Shown one piece after another: positions 46,983 to 55,281 of a DNA stretch of 64,000 nt (position 1 is the first letter of the stretch; every line of letters starts with the position of its first letter). A model generated the notes under the pieces. The model saw only the letters and a program-made list of their open reading frames with translations, searched no databases and was not told the DNA's origin. The position numbers and the translations under genes were made by a program. The DNA comes from Candidatus Gastranaerophilales bacterium (lineage in GTDB: Bacteria; Cyanobacteriota; Vampirovibrionia; Gastranaerophilales; Gastranaerophilaceae), in the NCBI GenBank assembly GCA_944324455.1, contig CALUWJ010000002.1:1-64000 (forward strand), written 5' to 3'.

Positions 46983-49504
46983 AATTGACTATTCAGGCGT
47001 TTGGTGCGTATTATGATAGAGTTGAAATTCCTTTTGAAAATTTAGGACATAGCAATATTTATTTAATTTCAGGTCCTACGGGTTCTGGTAAAACAACAAT
47101 CTTTGATGCGATTTCCTTTGCTTTATTTTCTTCTGCATCAGGTCAATACAGGAAAAATCAGAACCTGAGAAGTCATTTTAGTTCTGATGATAGGGAAACT
47201 TTTGTTCAATTTGAATTTTTATATAAAGGTGAAAAATACGTTGTTTTTAGAAGCATCAAGCAAAACAAGGATAAAATTAAAACAACTTCTTTGATAACTT
47301 TGCCTAACTCTAAAATTATAGTTGGAAATAAAGATGTAGATAGTTATATTGTTGATCTTCTTGGCGTGAATGCTACTCAATTCGGTCAAATCGCACTTTT
47401 AGCGCAAGGTGAATTTATGAAATTATTAAATTCTGATACTAAAACAAGAAGCGAGATATTTAGAAGTATTTTTAAAACAGATATTTATAAAATTTTTCAA
47501 GAAAAATTAAAGTTATTAGCAAAAGATTATAAAAAATCTTATGATGAAATTAAAAAATCAATAATTCAATATTCGGCTCAAATTGAAAGTTGTGATGATA
47601 AAATATCTGTTTTTGCTCTAAATTATTCTACTAGTAACTCTATTGTTGAATTTGAGGATTTTTTAAAGCTTATCAAAAAACAAAATAAAATAGATAAAAA
47701 AGAATTAAATTCTATTAAGAAAATGCAAGATGAGCTGGATAAAACAATTATCGAAAATGAAAAATTGCTGCAGCTTTTAGAAAATAAGCAAAAACTGGTT
47801 AATGAAAAAGAAACTTTAAATAAAAAAATTGATGAGCAAAAAGTTTGTTTTGAAAAATCTAAAAGTCAATATTTGAAATTAGATAGTATGGAAAATGTCG
47901 AAAAGAATTTAATTTTAAAAATTGAAAAATTAAAAAATGACTATGATAATTCTGTCCTTATTAAAGAATTAAATAAAAAGAATGAAAATTTAGACGAAAA
48001 TTTAAAAAAAATTGAATTTAAATTAAAAGAAAATGATGAAAAAATTTTAAATTTTAAAACAAATTATTTAAAATTTATTTCAAGTGAATATTTTATTTTT
48101 GAAAAAAAACTTATAGAATTTCAACAAGAATTTCAAAAATTAAAAAATGAATTTAGTGAATTTAATGAAATTTATAATCTGGAATATGATAAATATATTT
48201 CATCGCAAGCTGGAATATTAGCTAAAACTCTTAAAGATAATCTGCCTTGTCCTGTCTGCGGTTCAAGTATCCACCCAAAACCTGCTTTAGTATCAGAAGA
48301 TATTATTTCAAAAGATGAGCTTGATAAAAAAAGAGAAATTATTGAGAAAAAGAGAAATATTTTATCTAAAAAATCAGAACAATGTTCAATTTTAAATGAA
48401 AAAAAAGAACAAAAATTATCAGAATTTAATTCTGAATCAAATAGATTAAAAATAAAAATTGATTTTCAAAATTATGATATTGATAATATTGATTATCTAT
48501 CCAAAATTTCAGAATTAGAAAAAAATAAAGATGAAATTATTCAAAAAATTGATTTATTAAAAATTGAAATTGAAAAAAATTCTGCTCAAATTTCAACTTT
48601 AAGCAAAGATTTTAAATATTCAGATATTGATTTAATATATGATGAATATAATAAATTACAACAAGAAAAAGAAAATATTATAAAAGAAATAAGGCAAATT
48701 AAGCAAAATTATGAAAATGAAAGCAATATTTTTAATGAATTAAATACAAAGTTTAATCTTTTAAATAAGCAAATAAACGATTATTCAAATATAAATTTAT
48801 CTGCTTTTGATGAAATTTCAAAAATTGTTTCAGACAATTATTTAAAAAAAGAAGCACTAAATCAAAATTTTAGTTTAATTAACTCTCGTTTTATAACAAA
48901 TGATAAATTAACCCCATTGCTTGAAAAAGCTTATGAAAAATATCTTGAAATTCAAAAAAGTTACTTAGAATATGATATTTTATCAAAATGTGCAAATGGC
49001 GATATGCAAGGCAGGCAAAAAATCGAATTTGAACAATATATTCAAGCTTACTATCTTGATATGGTTTTGATTGAAGCAAATAAAAGATTAAAAGTCATGA
49101 CAAAAAATCAATTTCAGTTATTAAGAAAAAAAGATTTTTCTTCAATTCAATCTAAAGAGAGTCTAGAATTAGAAGTTATGGATTTTCATACCTTTAAAAA
49201 AAGAAGCACAAAGACTCTTTCAGGGGGCGAAAGTTTCATGGCGGCTCTTAGTTTGGCTTTAGGACTTTCTGATTGTATTAGCAGTTATTCAAATGTTTCT
49301 ATTGATGCTCTTTTTATTGATGAGGGTTTTGGTTCTTTAGATTTAGAAACCCTGCAAACTGCTATGGATGTAATTTTGGATTTAACGTCATCAAATAAAT
49401 TGGTGGGTATAATTTCTCATGTTGAGGATTTAAAAACAAGAATTCAAAACCGTATTTCTACATCTAAAACTGAATTTGGTTCCAAAGTTGAGGTGAGTTT
49501 TTAA
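46970..49504 (+). CDS. sbcC: Exonuclease subunit SbcC
   Basis: 844 residues, rather short for SbcC. ATPase halves at both ends: Walker A GPTGSGKTT (about 36-44), signature TLSGGESF, Walker B LFIDEGFGSLD near the C-terminus. The middle is long coiled coil with a zinc hook CPVC at C427 and C430, where two SbcC molecules clasp. GGAGG stands five nt before the ATG. Works with SbcD. Confidence 0.95.
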   Translation: MLPLKLTIQAFGAYYDRVEIPFENLGHSNIYLISGPTGSGKTTIFDAISFALFSSASGQYRKNQNLRSHFSSDDRETFVQFEFLYKGEKYVVFRSIKQNKDKIKTTSLITLPNSKIIVGNKDVDSYIVDLLGVNATQFGQIALLAQGEFMKLLNSDTKTRSEIFRSIFKTDIYKIFQEKLKLLAKDYKKSYDEIKKSIIQYSAQIESCDDKISVFALNYSTSNSIVEFEDFLKLIKKQNKIDKKELNSIKKMQDELDKTIIENEKLLQLLENKQKLVNEKETLNKKIDEQKVCFEKSKSQYLKLDSMENVEKNLILKIEKLKNDYDNSVLIKELNKKNENLDENLKKIEFKLKENDEKILNFKTNYLKFISSEYFIFEKKLIEFQQEFQKLKNEFSEFNEIYNLEYDKYISSQAGILAKTLKDNLPCPVCGSSIHPKPALVSEDIISKDELDKKREIIEKKRNILSKKSEQCSILNEKKEQKLSEFNSESNRLKIKIDFQNYDIDNIDYLSKISELEKNKDEIIQKIDLLKIEIEKNSAQISTLSKDFKYSDIDLIYDEYNKLQQEKENIIKEIRQIKQNYENESNIFNELNTKFNLLNKQINDYSNINLSAFDEISKIVSDNYLKKEALNQNFSLINSRFITNDKLTPLLEKAYEKYLEIQKSYLEYDILSKCANGDMQGRQKIEFEQYIQAYYLDMVLIEANKRLKVMTKNQFQLLRKKDFSSIQSKESLELEVMDFHTFKKRSTKTLSGGESFMAALSLALGLSDCISSYSNVSIDALFIDEGFGSLDLETLQTAMDVILDLTSSNKLVGIISHVEDLKTRIQNRISTSKTEFGSKVEVSF

Positions 49505-49542
49505 TTTTCTTTATGATAAGATGTTATTATCTGGAGGAAAAG

Positions 49543-50766
49543 ATGAAAAATATTAAAAAAATAACAGATGATTTATATTATATCGGTTGCAGCGATAGAA
49601 GAATTGCTTTATTTGAAAATGTTTATCCTGTTGATGATGGTGTATCATATAATACTTATTTTTTAAAGGATGATAAAACTGTTCTTTTTGATACAATTGA
49701 TAAACATGTTGCTGAGCAATTTTTTGAAAATCTTGAGTATTTGCTTGATGGTAAGACGCTCGATTATTTGTTTTTGCATCACCTTGAACCTGACCATGGT
49801 GCTTTAATTAAAGAAGTTATTGAAAAGTATCCTTCTGTTAAAATAGTTGCCAATGCAAAAATAAAGCAAATGCTATTTCAATTTTTTGAATTTAAAAAAG
49901 ATATTGAGAATAATTTTCATATCGTAAAAGAAGGCGATACTATTAAAACAGGCAAACATGAATTTACTTTCTATATGGCCCCAATGGTTCACTGGCCTGA
50001 GGTTATGGTTAGTTATGATAAAACAGATATGATTTTATTTTCTGCTGATGCTTTTGGCTCTTTTGGCGCCCTAAATGGTAATATCTTTGATGACGAAGTT
50101 AATTTTATGGAAAAAATCCCTGAATATCGAAGATATTATTCAAATATTGTAGGTAAATACGGAACTCAAGTTAATATGCTTTTAAATAAAGCTAAAAACC
50201 TTGAAATTGAAATGATTTGCCCATTGCATGGGTTAATTATTCGAAAAAATATTGCAAAAATGTTTGAAAAATATATTTTGTGGTCTAACTATATTCCGGA
50301 AGAAAAATCTGTACTTATAGTTTATGCAAGCGTATATGGCGGAACGCAAAATGCGGCTGAGGTTTTAAGCTATAAACTTTCAGATTTAGGTGTTAAAAAT
50401 ATGAAAATCTATGATGTATCTAAAACTCATAGATCATTTATTTTATCTGATGCCTTTAAATATTCTCATATTGTTATTGCTTCAACAACATATAACAATA
50501 GTATTTTTGTCAATATGGAACATTTTATTTCTGATATCATTAAACATAATCTCCAACATAGAACATACGCAATTATAGAAAATGGTTCTTGGGCATGTAA
50601 TTGCGGAGCTTCGATTAAAGATAGATTGTCTGAATTAAAAGGAAGCAATTTTATCAAAAGCAAGCTAACGATTAAATCATCTATAAAAAATAGTCAAGAA
50701 GCAGAGGTTGAGAATTTGGCAAAAGAAATAAAACAAAGTTTGGATGATTTAGTTAATAATAAATAA
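49543..50766 (+). CDS. Flavodiiron protein (FprA/A-type flavoprotein)
   Basis: 407 residues from the ATG at 49543 (GGAGG 6 nt upstream). Metallo-beta-lactamase-like domain with the di-iron ligand set: HHLEPDH (H80, E82, D84, H85), H150 in MVHWPE, D169 in ADAFGSFG, and a His in CPLHG; then a flavodoxin domain with FMN loop VYASVYGGTQNAAEVL. These proteins reduce O2 or NO to protect anaerobes. All ligands are present. No rubredoxin or rubrerythrin fusion. Flanked by a bidirectional terminator. Confidence 0.93.
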   Translation: MKNIKKITDDLYYIGCSDRRIALFENVYPVDDGVSYNTYFLKDDKTVLFDTIDKHVAEQFFENLEYLLDGKTLDYLFLHHLEPDHGALIKEVIEKYPSVKIVANAKIKQMLFQFFEFKKDIENNFHIVKEGDTIKTGKHEFTFYMAPMVHWPEVMVSYDKTDMILFSADAFGSFGALNGNIFDDEVNFMEKIPEYRRYYSNIVGKYGTQVNMLLNKAKNLEIEMICPLHGLIIRKNIAKMFEKYILWSNYIPEEKSVLIVYASVYGGTQNAAEVLSYKLSDLGVKNMKIYDVSKTHRSFILSDAFKYSHIVIASTTYNNSIFVNMEHFISDIIKHNLQHRTYAIIENGSWACNCGASIKDRLSELKGSNFIKSKLTIKSSIKNSQEAEVENLAKEIKQSLDDLVNNK

Positions 50767-50769
50767 ATT

Positions 50770-50795
50770 AAAAAGCCCTTTAAAAAGGGCTTTTT
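50770..50795. terminator. Bidirectional terminator
   Basis: An 11-bp stem (50770-50780 with 50785-50795) with a 4-nt loop and A/T runs on both sides. It serves the flavodiiron gene (plus) and the acyl-CoA ligase gene (minus), which converge here. Confidence 0.9.
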
Positions 50796-50797
50796 AA

Positions 50798-52456
50798 TTA
50801 TACAGGTTGTTCTATTTTTTCTTTTTTTCTTGATATTTTTGAAATTCCTGTTCTTGGAAGCGGGGTTCTTGTAACGATAATTGAATTTGGACGTTTATAG
50901 CTTGATAATTCTAATGATAATTTTTTAACTTCTGCTCTTATTATGTTGTTTAATTCTTTGTCATCAGGATATTTATCAACAATTTCTTTTTTAGGATATA
51001 TTTTAACTGCAATTTCTTCAGTACCTTTTTTTGAGCCTGTTTTTATAACATCAGAATATACAAGAGTTTCTTCGATTAATGGGCTTTTTGCTAAAACTGC
51101 TTCAACTTCTTCAGGAAAAACTTTTTTGCCGCCTGATAGTACAATCATATTTTTAATTCTGCCTGTAATATAAACATATCCATGGGAATCAATTTTTGCA
51201 ATATCACCTGTTCTAAGCCAACCGTCTTCCATGATTGCTTCTTTTGTTAATTCCGGCTTATTGTAGTAGCCTTTCATGATATTATCACCCAACATTTGTA
51301 ATTCATGAGTGTTTTTATCTATACGAACCTTTACATTACTTATTGGTTTACCTACTGAACCCAGTTTTCTGTGTTTTTCTGTGTTCATTGTGATTATCGG
51401 GCTGGCTTCAGAAAGTCCATATACTTCATATATGCTAATTCCGATTGCTTCAAAGAATTTTGCAACTTCAATATCTAATGGAGCACCACCCGACATAAAG
51501 CCTTTAAATTTGCCTCCGAATTTTCTTCTAAGTTCACCAAACATAAGTTTAGAAAGCCATCTTGTTTTAGCTGCTCTTGCAATAGTATATTTAAAATCGA
51601 ACCATAATTTTTTAAATGGACCATATTGTTTTATTTCGGATTCAAGCGTTGTTTTCATTAGTTTTAAAAATGCAGGTACGGCAACCATAAAAGTAATTTT
51701 CTTTTCTTGCATGATTTGGAAAATGTCTTTTGGTTTCAGGCTATTAGAATAATATATTGATGCACCTTTGTTTAAAAATGACATAAAGCCGACTGATATT
51801 TCAAAAAGGTGATTCATAGGAAGAATTGATAACATTGAATCTTCTGAATTAAAATTAAAGCATTTTCCAACAGCTATAACTTGAGATAATATATTTCTAT
51901 ATGTTATCTCAACCCCTTTTGGGTTTCCTGTGGTGCCTGAAGTGTAAACAATTAGAGCTGTTTTATCAAGGCTTCTATGGCGCCATTTTTTATCTGGCAT
52001 ATCATCCAGTGTATGTAGATTTACATAGTTTTTATTTGCACCTTTTCCATCGATAATTATGATATGTTCAATTGATGAAATCATTTCTTTTAATTTTATT
52101 GCATCACTTAAATGAGAGCTTGATACAAGAATGGCTCTTGGCATACAATCTGATAAAATATGATTTAATTCATGGATTGTAAGCTTAATATCTAATGGAA
52201 CACTAACTACACCAGCTAGAACATTAGCAAATAAAGTTGCACCTAATTCCGGCATTGATTCAGACAATATCGCAACTTTGTCTCCTTTTTTTAAGCCAAT
52301 ATCAATCATATAGCTTGCAAGTTTTCTTGATAAAATGCTTAAACCCTTAAATGTCATTTCATTCCAGCCGAGATTTGAACGTATTCCTAAAGCTATATGA
52401 TCTTCAAGTTCTTTTGTTCTTTTTTCTATAAATGATAATAAATTAGTTATTTCCAT
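50798..52456 (-). CDS. Long-chain acyl-CoA/acyl-ACP ligase (AMP-forming)
   Basis: 552 residues. ANL-superfamily motifs are complete: YTSGTTGNPKG (P-loop A3), YGLSEASP, GWLRTGDIA, GRIKNMIVLSGGK, and the catalytic Lys in PRTGISKISRK. It activates a carboxylic acid as acyl adenylate and transfers it to CoA or ACP; chain length is not readable. No signal peptide. It lies alone on the minus strand between convergent and divergent genes. Confidence 0.92.
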   Translation of the reverse strand: MEITNLLSFIEKRTKELEDHIALGIRSNLGWNEMTFKGLSILSRKLASYMIDIGLKKGDKVAILSESMPELGATLFANVLAGVVSVPLDIKLTIHELNHILSDCMPRAILVSSSHLSDAIKLKEMISSIEHIIIIDGKGANKNYVNLHTLDDMPDKKWRHRSLDKTALIVYTSGTTGNPKGVEITYRNILSQVIAVGKCFNFNSEDSMLSILPMNHLFEISVGFMSFLNKGASIYYSNSLKPKDIFQIMQEKKITFMVAVPAFLKLMKTTLESEIKQYGPFKKLWFDFKYTIARAAKTRWLSKLMFGELRRKFGGKFKGFMSGGAPLDIEVAKFFEAIGISIYEVYGLSEASPIITMNTEKHRKLGSVGKPISNVKVRIDKNTHELQMLGDNIMKGYYNKPELTKEAIMEDGWLRTGDIAKIDSHGYVYITGRIKNMIVLSGGKKVFPEEVEAVLAKSPLIEETLVYSDVIKTGSKKGTEEIAVKIYPKKEIVDKYPDDKELNNIIRAEVKKLSLELSSYKRPNSIIVTRTPLPRTGISKISRKKEKIEQPV

Positions 52457-52557
52457 GCCTTTTTCTTATTCTCCCCTAAAGTTGATTAATAAGTATATTA
52501 TATATTAATTTTTTAAAAATAGTCTAAATATTTGTAAATTTAACAATATTTTAGTGG

Positions 52558-52563
52558 TATAAT
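52558..52563 (+). promoter_or_regulatory. Extended -10 promoter of the bifunctional nuclease gene
   Basis: TGGTATAAT: a TATAAT at 52558-52563 with the extended TG at 52555-52556. TTGTAA at 52532-52537 is a poor -35. AAAGGAG at 52575-52581 is the ribosome-binding site. Confidence 0.6.
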
Positions 52564-52590
52564 TTACATATTTTAAAGGAGAAGTAATTA

Positions 52591-53103
52591 ATGATTGAAA
52601 TGAGAGTCATGGGTATAGCATTGGATACTCGTTCCGGTTCACCTATTGTGGTATTAAATGATTTAGATAACAGAAAAGCTTTACCTATTTGGATTGGTTC
52701 GGCTGAAGCAAGTGCAATTATAAGAAAAATTGAAAATATTCCATCTTCAAGACCAATGACCCATGATTTATTTTTAGATATAGCTAAACAATCAGAATAT
52801 GACATAACTAAAGTTGAAATCAATGATGTTGATGATCAAACTTATTTTTCAACAATATATATGTATAATGAAAAATTGCAAAAAGAACTGCAAATTGATT
52901 CTCGTCCATCTGATGCTATTGCAATAGCACTTAGAGCTGATGTACCTATATTTGTCAGCTCTGCTGTATTGGCTGTTGGTTCAGTTTCAACAGATGTTGA
53001 AAAAGATGAGCAAGAAGCACAAGAATTTAAGAATTTTATTAAAGATATAAAGCCATCTGATTTTGAAAAATTATTGAAAAAGAATTTTGAATCTGATCAA
53101 TAG
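52591..53103 (+). CDS. Bifunctional nuclease family protein (DUF151)
   Basis: 170 residues. RVMGIALDTRSGSPIVVLND, ALPIWIGSAEA, and IDSRPSDAIAIALR are characteristic of the DUF151/BFN family, which in Arabidopsis and Mycobacterium was reported to have RNase/DNase activity. Full length. AAAGGAG 9 nt before the ATG. Stands alone. Confidence 0.93.
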   Translation: MIEMRVMGIALDTRSGSPIVVLNDLDNRKALPIWIGSAEASAIIRKIENIPSSRPMTHDLFLDIAKQSEYDITKVEINDVDDQTYFSTIYMYNEKLQKELQIDSRPSDAIAIALRADVPIFVSSAVLAVGSVSTDVEKDEQEAQEFKNFIKDIKPSDFEKLLKKNFESDQ

Positions 53104-53243
53104 GCTATATCTTGTGTCATTGAATGTCAAAAGTTTTTTTAGATAATTTTTTCTAATTGCTTTTAAACCAATTGGATAAAAAGTTGTATATTTTTTATTT
53201 TCCATGGTATCTTATTAATGTAAATTTTAAAAAAGGCAAAAAA

Positions 53244-53456
53244 ATGGATAAAATAACAAAAGATATGGGAATTATGGATATCGTGACAGCTCACCCTGAA
53301 ACTCTAGAAGTGTTTGCACAATATAACATGGGTTGTATTGGCTGCGCGGCTGCCCGTTTTGAAAATCTTGAAGCAGGTGCTAAAGTTCATGGAATTGATC
53401 CGGATGAGATGGTTGAAGCCATGAATGAAGTTATTGAAAAAAGTGCTGGACAATAA
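53244..53456 (+). CDS. DUF1858 redox-disulfide peptide, 70 aa
   Basis: Start at 53244 (AAGG 7-8 nt upstream); an earlier in-frame ATG would add a non-conserved leader. It contains C31-x2-C34 in GCIGCAAAR and the helical fold of the DUF1858 family found near hybrid-cluster proteins and other anaerobic redox enzymes. Possibly a small thiol redox carrier. Partner unknown. Confidence 0.85.
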   Translation: MDKITKDMGIMDIVTAHPETLEVFAQYNMGCIGCAAARFENLEAGAKVHGIDPDEMVEAMNEVIEKSAGQ

Positions 53457-53513
53457 TTTTTTTTCATAGTATTATATCTAGGCACAGTTATTGTGTTTGA
53501 TAATTAAATATTT

Positions 53514-53600
53514 GCCCTGGTGGTGGAATCGGTAGACACGTCGGACTTAAAATCCGATGAGGCTAATAACTTCGTGCCAGTTCAAGTCTGGCCCAGGGCA
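53514..53600 (+). tRNA. tRNA-Leu (anticodon UAA)
   Basis: 87 nt. The acceptor stem GCCCTGG pairs with CCAGGGC; a long variable arm, the hallmark of tRNA-Leu, lies between the anticodon and T arms, and the T loop TTCAAGT is regular. The anticodon loop CTTAAAA contains UAA, which reads UUA/UUG. Discriminator A at 53600. The CCA end is not encoded. Single tRNA gene in the window. Confidence 0.96.
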
Positions 53601-53605
53601 TTTTT

Positions 53606-53632
53606 AAAACTCCGTTAATGCGGAGTTTTTTA
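53606..53632 (+). terminator. Terminator of tRNA-Leu
   Basis: A 9-bp stem (53606-53614 with 53621-53629), 6-nt loop and a T run. It begins five bases after the tRNA end. Confidence 0.88.
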
Positions 53633-54046
53633 TTTATATTCAGTTGTCTGATGGAATTAATTATAAATATATTTATAATTATATTTATTATCATGCGCAA
53701 AATTTTATTGATATGCACAAATAAAAAAAATGTGTCAAATTTTATTAAGAAATGTAAACTCAAATATTATTAAAAATCAATAATGTTCAGTATATTTATT
53801 AAAATAATTATTAAAAAATATCTTCTAAATCAAATAATGTAAGACAAACAATAAAAAAAATGGTAATATAGCAAAGCAGTGATTAAAAGTACTGATTAAT
53901 GTGAAAATAAATTTATAAAATATATATGTATTAAATATCATTCGTAACAAATTTTAAAAATTAACAACAAATATGGCAATTATTTTGAAAAAAAATATTT
54001 TATAAAAATATAGGTAATAGTGTGTAAATGTTATTGGAGGAAATCA
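53633..54046 (+). promoter_or_regulatory. AT-rich intergenic region and leader of the HEAT-repeat gene
   Basis: 414 bp without a credible gene, very AT-rich. A perfect 24-bp palindrome lies at 53658-53681. The last 20 bases contain GGAGG at 54036-54040, a strong ribosome-binding site 6 nt before the ATG. Promoter not resolved. I saw no DnaA boxes. Confidence 0.5.
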
Positions 54047-54910
54047 ATGACAATTAGTGTGAACAATCGCAAAAAAACAAGCAAAAAGTCTTTTGATGAA
54101 TTAGTAAATGATTTAAAAACTTCTAATTCTGAAAAAGTTAGATATAATGCTGCCAGAATACTTGGCGAAATGGGCGATTTTAATGCTGTTGAACCTTTAA
54201 TTGAAGTATTAAAAAATGATAAAAACGGTTCAGTTCGTTTGTATGCAGCTCGTGCATTAGGTGAACTTGGTGATACTACTGCTACTGAACCACTTATTGA
54301 ATCTTTAAGATTAGATAGAAACGTTGATGTTCGTGTTCGTGCAGCTCGTGCTTTGGGTCGTCTTGGTGGTGAAGTTGTAGTTGAACCCCTTGTAGAAGCG
54401 CTAAACGATGAAAACCCTCAAGTTTGTATTACTGCAACAGAAGCTTTAATTGAAATTGGTGATGTTGCTACTGATGCTTTAATTGCTTCGCTTGATCATG
54501 AGAAAGTTAATGTACGTTGTGACGCTACAAGAGCACTAGGTGAAATTGGAAACCCAAAATGTGTTGATAAAATTATCAATATGTTAAAAGATGAATGGGT
54601 TAATGTTAGAATTTATGCCGTAACTTCACTAGGTAAATTGAACGACAGAAAAGCTGTTCCAGGTTTAATAGAAGTTATGAAGAATGAAAAAGAAAATGAT
54701 TTAGTTCGTGCGGGTGCAGCTGCTGCTCTTGGTGTTTTACGCGATCAAAGAGCTTTACTTCCTTTGCGTGAATTAATTATTAATGCTGAAGAACTTGGTG
54801 AATTAGAAGATACTGCTTTAAAATCATTCAAAAAAATTATGGCTGCAAATTGGGAAGCTATGCAAAGTGCTCAAGGCACCCAAGCCATTAAAAAGCCAAG
54901 TTTCTTTTAA
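54047..54910 (+). CDS. PBS-lyase-type HEAT-repeat protein
   Basis: 287 residues from the ATG at 54047 (GGAGG 6 nt upstream; an ATG at 54020 has no site). About seven HEAT-like repeats with VRxxAARALGxLGD spacing of about 31 residues, e.g. VRYNAARILGEMGD, VRLYAARALGELGD, VRVRAARALGRLGG, then NVRIYAVTSLGKLND. No lyase catalytic domain. Codon use (many CGT, GGT, GTT) is more biased than in neighbours. A strong terminator follows. Similar repeats occur in phycobilin lyases of Cyanobacteria, where they bind partners; here the partner is unknown. Likely abundant. Confidence 0.88.
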   Translation: MTISVNNRKKTSKKSFDELVNDLKTSNSEKVRYNAARILGEMGDFNAVEPLIEVLKNDKNGSVRLYAARALGELGDTTATEPLIESLRLDRNVDVRVRAARALGRLGGEVVVEPLVEALNDENPQVCITATEALIEIGDVATDALIASLDHEKVNVRCDATRALGEIGNPKCVDKIINMLKDEWVNVRIYAVTSLGKLNDRKAVPGLIEVMKNEKENDLVRAGAAAALGVLRDQRALLPLRELIINAEELGELEDTALKSFKKIMAANWEAMQSAQGTQAIKKPSFF

Positions 54911-54931
54911 TTCTATATAAAATTAATCATT

Positions 54932-54958
54932 AAAAAAGCCCTGACAAAGGGCTTTTTT
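54932..54958. terminator. Bidirectional terminator
   Basis: A 10-bp stem (54932-54941 with 54949-54958), 7-nt loop, six A on one side and six T on the other. It separates the HEAT-repeat gene and the small exported-protein gene. Confidence 0.9.
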
Positions 54959-54976
54959 AATGTATTTATTATTTAG

Positions 54977-55264
54977 CTAAATTCTATTGTGCCAAACGCC
55001 GCCTTGTCTATCTATGATAGCATCATAAAATGACCATAATCTAAATACACCTGTTAAACCTAGAACTGCGTGAGTAATGTTTTTTTCTGCGGTTTGTCCG
55101 TTTATCGCTTGTCCGATTCCGGGCCAAACTAATAAGGAGCACAATGAAGCACCAACACTTCTTGCTGAAACATGTCCATCTGTACCGTGCGTGCCTGCTG
55201 CAAATACGGGGGTAGCCAGTGACAATAGCACACTAAGTGCCATAATTGATAAAATCTTTTTCAT
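54977..55264 (-). CDS. Small exported/membrane protein, 95 aa
   Basis: Signal peptide (about 1-22, ending VFA). The rest has a Gly-rich hydrophobic segment (LCSLLVWPGIGQAINGQ) and a second hydrophobic helix (LGLTGVFRLWSFYDAII), a pattern similar to small TM2-type membrane proteins. A perfect AGGAGG lies 5 nt before the ATG. Function unknown. Confidence 0.6.
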   Translation of the reverse strand: MKKILSIMALSVLLSLATPVFAAGTHGTDGHVSARSVGASLCSLLVWPGIGQAINGQTAEKNITHAVLGLTGVFRLWSFYDAIIDRQGGVWHNRI

Positions 55265-55281
55265 ACTTTCCTCCTTTTTAG

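Noticed and set aside
53563-53763. A 66-residue open frame on the minus strand over the tRNA-Leu
   Set aside because: It lies antisense to a clear tRNA and its terminator. Its amino-acid end (PWARLELARSY) is the usual artefact of translating a tRNA region.
53633-54046. Possible replication origin in the AT-rich gap
   Set aside because: High AT content and a palindrome alone are weak. No DnaA boxes and no dnaA, dnaN or gidA nearby.
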